Assembly: GCA_947184155.2 (NCBI GenBank)
Contig: CAMXCT020000827.1
Location: 142,417-206,416 of the forward strand
From: Cladocopium goreaui
Taxonomy: Eukaryota; Sar; Dinophyceae; Suessiales; Symbiodiniaceae
Direction of reading: 5' to 3'
Length of the DNA stretch: 64,000 nucleotides
The notes beneath the pieces are model-generated. The model saw only the letters and a program-made list of their open reading frames with translations. It did no database searches and had not been told where the DNA came from. Shown here piece after piece: positions 60,126-64,000 of this stretch. How positions within the stretch are numbered: the first letter of the stretch is position 1; each line of letters starts with the position of its first letter. A program made the translations under genes and the position numbers.

Positions 60126-62473
60126 CGGACACCCCTCAAAACGATAACGGTACACCATCCCATGCAGACCTAGGTAGTAAAGAGCTTGTCGCTGTCCCTC
60201 ACCCTCATGAAAATGAGGCTTTGACACCGGTCAGTATTAACGCAAGTGCCCAGTGTCCAACGCATGAGCATGCACCAGCGGAGGCTGTCCGGTCACGCCC
60301 CAATGATAATTGCAACAAAGTAAACCCATCCTGTAGCTATACTGATAGTCTACGCCCTCCAGTCAGTGGTGAAAGTGGTGCTTCCCATAGTTCCCTGGCT
60401 AAGGAAAAAGATGCATCCCCTCCCAAAAGGGCTAAGTATTCCAAAGTTCACCCATACGCTGTCATTAGCCTTTTTGACGGTGTAGGCTCAGCTATTCCGG
60501 CCATCACTAAAGCTATCGGATGTGCCCCACGCATCATCATTGTTGCAGAATGTGACCCCATCCTCAGGCAGCTCGTTGGTGAACAATTTTCTCTTCGAAC
60601 TGACGGGGAATGGACCCAATCCAGCAAGGACACTTACACGCTTTATGCTGACGATGTGCGACAGCTTCTTCGAAACCAATGTCGAATACTTAAGGAAGCA
60701 TTTGCATTAGCTGGGCCACAGTGCCGTTGGTTTGTAATTGCTGGCTCACCCTGCCAGGATCTAACCCCAGCCGGCCCCCTGAAAGGACTCCTCGGACTCA
60801 CTGGTCATTGTAGCTCCCTTTTCTTCTATGTCCATGTAATCCCGTGGCTTTTGCAAATGAACTATCCGCTGGAACACATTCGCTTTCTGCTTGAAAATGC
60901 AGGTGCAATGCTTGACATCCATCGTAAAGCAATCCTGCGTGCCCTTGGACTTAACCCTGATTCGACTCCCGATAGCTTCCGCGTTGACCCCAAGAATACA
61001 CATGGCATAAGGCGTAACAGATTTTACTTTCGCAACTACCAAGACTGTGTCAAAGTCTCCAGGACGGTTGTCCTTGAACCGAATGACATAGAAGGGCCTT
61101 TGTTGGATTTTAATGGTCATCCGATTCCTTTTGGGCCACTCCTCCGGGTTAGATCAGTCCTGGGACACAATGTGTATCAGCTATCTTGGACGGCATATCA
61201 ACCAATTTCTCTTATATGGGACTACCCTTTCTGGGGAGATAAAGCTCAATTCCAACTCAAAGCCAAAATGCATTCCAGTGACATAATCCCTGCCCTTGAC
61301 TTTGAGAAATCTCTGCCGCCACATTATCTGCGTGCATGGAATCGATTCCTACAGTCTCTCCGACAAACAAATGTGAGCACCATTGATAGAGACCGGCTTG
61401 TCCGTGCTATTCTGCCAATATTCCATCATCCCCACATCAAAGCACCCATGAGAATCTTGCTCTGCGATGAGGTCGAAAAATTAGCTGGGTTACACAACCA
61501 TTTTGACCGGGTCCATGCTCATCGCTCGCTGCTCACTGAGTTTACAGTTAGAAACTATTGCGGCAACAGCTTTCATCCGGAATATATTCAAGCAGCCGTA
61601 GGGCACCCTGAGCGTCTACGCAGCTGGCTTACTGAACCTGCTGAATCAGCAACCAAGCATGCATGGTCCGGAGTCGTTCACCCGAAACAAGCTCGCGCTC
61701 AATACCAAGCCTTGCGTGAACAAGTACAAACCCTGGCACGAGAACAACGTATCCGTGATTTCTCCTCCAAACAAATTGGTCTTGATCCAATGCCGGAATT
61801 TCCAATTCATGCGCTAGAAGGCCACTTGACCCCAGTCATGCCGACTGTACTGCCCAAGCAACTGCTGCCTGCTACCCGTAAGATCCACCCTGCCGACCTA
61901 GGTGTCATGGACAACAGACCACCATCGCAGCTTTCGCCAACTGCAATTCAACTCCTTCAGAAGAAACAAATGCAAAGCATCCTCATAGGAATGAAGTTTT
62001 TCGGAGCAGGAATTGGAAGAGCTGAAGATCTGCTGCAATTCTTCTTTGGTCATAATTATGACGCTGTAGTTGAACGCCATTGTCCACAGGCCAAGGAATG
62101 GATCTCCCACAAACTTAAATCCGCTGGACAGTGCACCTCCACCATGGCACAAATTTTGCTTTGGTTGTATTCCCTATTACATCATGAGCAAGTTTCTGTT
62201 CATTTTGTTCATATTGCTGACTGGGAAGATCAAGCACATATTGCTACCTTCGGTGACGCCCCTGCCAAATGGACGGTCTACTGTGTTCAATTCCCACGCT
62301 CGCGTACTTTCACCTTGACACAGCTGCGTGGAATTGTCATACCCGGGTTGACATCCCATGGCAGCAATTGCCTCACCCTGTGGTGTTTACGGCTGCACCT
62401 ATCCCGTTCCACTGCACCAACCCCAACTGCATCTGGTTTGCTGTTCCTTATGGACCCAAAGGACAATATCTGA
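60005..62473 (+). CDS. LINE ORF3: Dnmt3-type cytosine-5 DNA methyltransferase
   Basis: 822 aa. After a 145-residue Pro-rich lead comes a methyltransferase domain: SLFDGVGSAIPAI (155-167, motif I), GSPCQDL (247-253, catalytic Cys250 of motif IV), then KGLLGLTG as in Dnmt3, FLLENAGAM (294-302, motif VI Glu297), RNRFYFRN (337-344, motif VIII) and YCGNSFHPE (518-526, motif X-like). It should transfer methyl from S-adenosylmethionine to cytosine C5. No bromo, PHD or PWWP domain is present. The 250 C-terminal residues are unassigned. The frame is open from 59897 and overlaps ORF2 in the -1 phase. All catalytic motifs look intact, unlike the more diverged modules in the YR and copia elements. Confidence 0.85.
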   Translation: MVGLVPPFPHAGTHPPHADQNNDIAGVTPESHCGVPTVGLTDTPQNDNGTPSHADLGSKELVAVPHPHENEALTPVSINASAQCPTHEHAPAEAVRSRPNDNCNKVNPSCSYTDSLRPPVSGESGASHSSLAKEKDASPPKRAKYSKVHPYAVISLFDGVGSAIPAITKAIGCAPRIIIVAECDPILRQLVGEQFSLRTDGEWTQSSKDTYTLYADDVRQLLRNQCRILKEAFALAGPQCRWFVIAGSPCQDLTPAGPLKGLLGLTGHCSSLFFYVHVIPWLLQMNYPLEHIRFLLENAGAMLDIHRKAILRALGLNPDSTPDSFRVDPKNTHGIRRNRFYFRNYQDCVKVSRTVVLEPNDIEGPLLDFNGHPIPFGPLLRVRSVLGHNVYQLSWTAYQPISLIWDYPFWGDKAQFQLKAKMHSSDIIPALDFEKSLPPHYLRAWNRFLQSLRQTNVSTIDRDRLVRAILPIFHHPHIKAPMRILLCDEVEKLAGLHNHFDRVHAHRSLLTEFTVRNYCGNSFHPEYIQAAVGHPERLRSWLTEPAESATKHAWSGVVHPKQARAQYQALREQVQTLAREQRIRDFSSKQIGLDPMPEFPIHALEGHLTPVMPTVLPKQLLPATRKIHPADLGVMDNRPPSQLSPTAIQLLQKKQMQSILIGMKFFGAGIGRAEDLLQFFFGHNYDAVVERHCPQAKEWISHKLKSAGQCTSTMAQILLWLYSLLHHEQVSVHFVHIADWEDQAHIATFGDAPAKWTVYCVQFPRSRTFTLTQLRGIVIPGLTSHGSNCLTLWCLRLHLSRSTAPTPTASGLLFLMDPKDNI
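60097..60120 (+). repeat. GTA-loop hairpin, coding copy 4
   Basis: CCAC-TGTGGG-GTA-CCCACA-GT-t-GG. Inner pairs TGT/ACA. ORF2 reads TVGYPQL just before its stop; ORF3 reads GVPTVGL. Confidence 0.7.
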
Positions 62474-62862
62474 TTTGCCATCGATTTATTGGCACATTCC
62501 TATATAACCAGTGCATTGTTTGCTTTTTGTCTTGGGTTGTCGAACAAGCCTCCTGCAACATACACACGGCAGCTGGTTCTTATCCTGAACTCCATGGTTG
62601 TATGTTTATTGACAATGAAGGTAATGTCGCCGTTGCTGCTGCACACGACTGGAAGTTTGATGACACTACAGGATACCAAACATGCCTGATCAAAGCATCT
62701 ATTGACAACCGTGTCTTCAAGTACCCAGAGCATAGTGACAATCTTCCACATATTAACCCTATTGGGAAAATCAGTCAGGAACTCGCATGCAGCTGGTGCA
62801 CAGACGATGCCCCCCCAGATTTTGCTTTTTTTGTTTGTTCCCTGATCGAGTGTCACCAGTAA
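62269..62862 (+). CDS. LINE ORF4, segment between methyltransferase and endonuclease
   Basis: Open in the -1 phase relative to ORF3; the true continuation probably begins near 62370, since HPVVFTAAPIPFHCTNPNCIWFAVPYGP follows naturally from ORF3. It contains C-x4-C, C-x2-C and further Cys/His residues (SWCTDD), perhaps a metal site. No family recognised. The ATG at 62269 is probably not a biological start. It overlaps ORF5 by 76 bp and contains C7 (62810-62816) and T7 (62826-62832) runs just before the overlap ends. Confidence 0.5.
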   Translation: MDGLLCSIPTLAYFHLDTAAWNCHTRVDIPWQQLPHPVVFTAAPIPFHCTNPNCIWFAVPYGPKGQYLICHRFIGTFLYNQCIVCFLSWVVEQASCNIHTAAGSYPELHGCMFIDNEGNVAVAAAHDWKFDDTTGYQTCLIKASIDNRVFKYPEHSDNLPHINPIGKISQELACSWCTDDAPPDFAFFVCSLIECHQ

Positions 62863-64000
62863 CCATGCAGCGCCTCGGGACAGTTGCGAAACCTCTGCTG
62901 CTCGAATTTCGCAACGCGTGGTCCCGGCAAATTCGAGCGTTGTACTCACTTCAATTCATGACCAAATGTCCGAAAAGCCTTCACTGCTTGCAATCACTCT
63001 CTTTTCTGCCACATGTACTCCAGATCCCCGCGCCGTGGCCAATATTAGATATCCAGACAGTGGCTAATAAATGTGGCATCCGCAGTGAATGTTTTTCCCA
63101 ATCTAGACAATTCCTTGCACAAGCACTGGCCAACTCTTCTGAGTTTAGCCTCCTTTGTGCTGAAGTCCTCAAATATCGTCTAGAAAAGAAACAAGACTGC
63201 TGTACTGCCCTCAGACATTTAACCACATGGAATGTATCAGGTTGGAGAACGTTGCAATGGACTAACCCTAAGACACAAGCCATTCTCCGCCGGGCTCGGC
63301 ATGGCATTGTCTGCCTCCAAGAAACCAGATGGACGGCGAGTACTGCTACAAATTTTCTCCAAACTTATCCAGGCTTTAATATTGCACACTCCCCATCGAT
63401 TGTTACAGAAAATGGAGGCCTGTCTGGAGGAGTAGCCATATTGATTCCGTGCTCCTTTAGACTACTGCAAGAAATTGGTATCACACCTGGCAAACTCCTT
63501 GCCGCACAAGTTCAGACCAGAACCGATTGCTTTTGGGTGATTTCGGCCTATTGTCATCCCAGCAGCGCTAAAGAAGACTGTGAAGCGCTTGCCAAATGGT
63601 TAACTGATCACCAGGATCATCCTGACCCCTTTTTCATTGTCGGAGACTTTAATCATGGTCATCACCTCTCCCTTGACGCTTGACAGCGCATTTTAAGTTG
63701 TGCTCAGGGTGACGACATCGTCAAAGATGAACCGACCTTCTGGGGCCCTAACGGCTCGTCATCAATCGACAAAGTCATTCTTCCGACCGAATATATGAAC
63801 CGTGGGCTAATCCAACATCAGGTGTTCTATGATCGTCTTTTTGAGTCTGCCGGGCATGCATGCATATCCATCCAGTTGCGCCACAGGCCACCAGTTTCTA
63901 GTAGCCCGGACCTGCCTTTACACATGACCATACCGGCAAGTGTCTTCCAACCGGGCAAGGACCGACATGACACCCGACAAGTGTGGCCGTCACTCCAATC
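62787..64000 (+). CDS. LINE ORF5: EEP (APE-like) endonuclease, partial, with in-frame TGA
   Basis: Runs to the window end in one frame with a TGA at 63681-63683. Endonuclease/exonuclease/phosphatase motifs are visible: TWNVSGW (Asn), VCLQETRW (Glu), VISAYCHPSS, FIVGDFNHG (Asp, Asn), and, after the TGA, SSSIDKVIL and SAGHACISIQL (the late Ser-Asp/His region). In LINEs this enzyme nicks the target to prime reverse transcription. The domain homology continuing past the TGA indicates a nonsense mutation or recoding rather than a true end. The RT should follow beyond 64000. The first 120 or so residues are unassigned. Confidence 0.8.

Larger units (their letters stand above)
55133..64000 (+). mobile_element. 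LINE-type (non-LTR) retrotransposon, 5' part, with Dnmt3-type methyltransferase
   Basis: Bounded on the left by spliced-leader sequence; it runs off the right edge. Coding order: unknown protein, ubiquitin-protease-like domain, cytosine methyltransferase, an unassigned Cys-containing segment, EEP endonuclease. The endonuclease identifies it as an APE-type LINE; the RT is expected beyond 64000. In-frame stops at 57450 (TAA) and 63681 (TGA) and frame changes near 59.9-60.1, 62.37 and 62.83 kb suggest a decayed copy, unless some are recoding sites. Confidence 0.82.

Overview
The window looks like nuclear DNA of a dinoflagellate, and almost all of it is repeats and retroelements. The strongest lineage marker is an exact copy of the dinoflagellate spliced-leader core at 55133-55154 (starts CCGTAGCC, ends TTGGCTCAAG), followed by two decayed leader ends. 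I see no rRNA, functional tRNA, CRISPR array or prokaryotic operon, and no convincing intact host gene. I do not assign a species.

Layout. (1) 1-15548: a tandem satellite of about 417 bp per unit, split by a 9.05 kb tyrosine-recombinase (YR) retroelement at 734-9778. The element reads on the minus strand, has PAT/Ngaro-type split direct repeats (A1-ORFs-B1-A2-B2) and left no target-site duplication. Its ORFs run recombinase, gag-like, then a fusion of methyltransferase-like, reverse transcriptase and RNase H domains. (2) 15549-18211: non-coding DNA with short duplications, a hairpin cluster and a 385-bp foldback. (3) 18228-29788: Ty1/copia element 1 (minus strand), with a 2862-aa polyprotein and a downstream membrane/zinc ORF. 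It sits inside one retroposon copy, and a second copy of that retroposon sits inside its 5' LTR. (4) 30121-33122: remains of a dinoflagellate superfamily-1 helicase-like gene. (5) 33123-43347: copia element 2 (minus strand), intact ORFs with one in-frame deletion. (6) 43348-52312: copia element 3 (plus strand), 5'-truncated and frameshifted, head to head with element 2. (7) 52313-55132: two 640-bp dispersed repeats and a tRNA-derived SINE with a perfect 15-bp target duplication. (8) 55133-64000: the 5' part of a LINE-type element whose copy begins with the spliced leader. It encodes, in order, an unknown protein, a ubiquitin-protease-like domain, a Dnmt3-type cytosine methyltransferase and an apurinic-type (EEP) endonuclease. 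The reverse transcriptase should lie beyond the right edge.

Main message. Three unrelated retroelement classes in 64 kb (YR element, Ty1/copia, LINE) each carry a methyltransferase or methyltransferase-like module. The LINE enzyme keeps a full set of catalytic motifs; the other two are more diverged. The YR and copia elements also share a small H-x(3,4)-C...C-x-x-C zinc motif. Retrotransposon-borne cytosine methyltransferases are, to my recollection, already reported in dinoflagellates. What stands out here is the number of element classes, the ubiquitin-protease-like partner, and small covarying hairpins scattered in the LINE.
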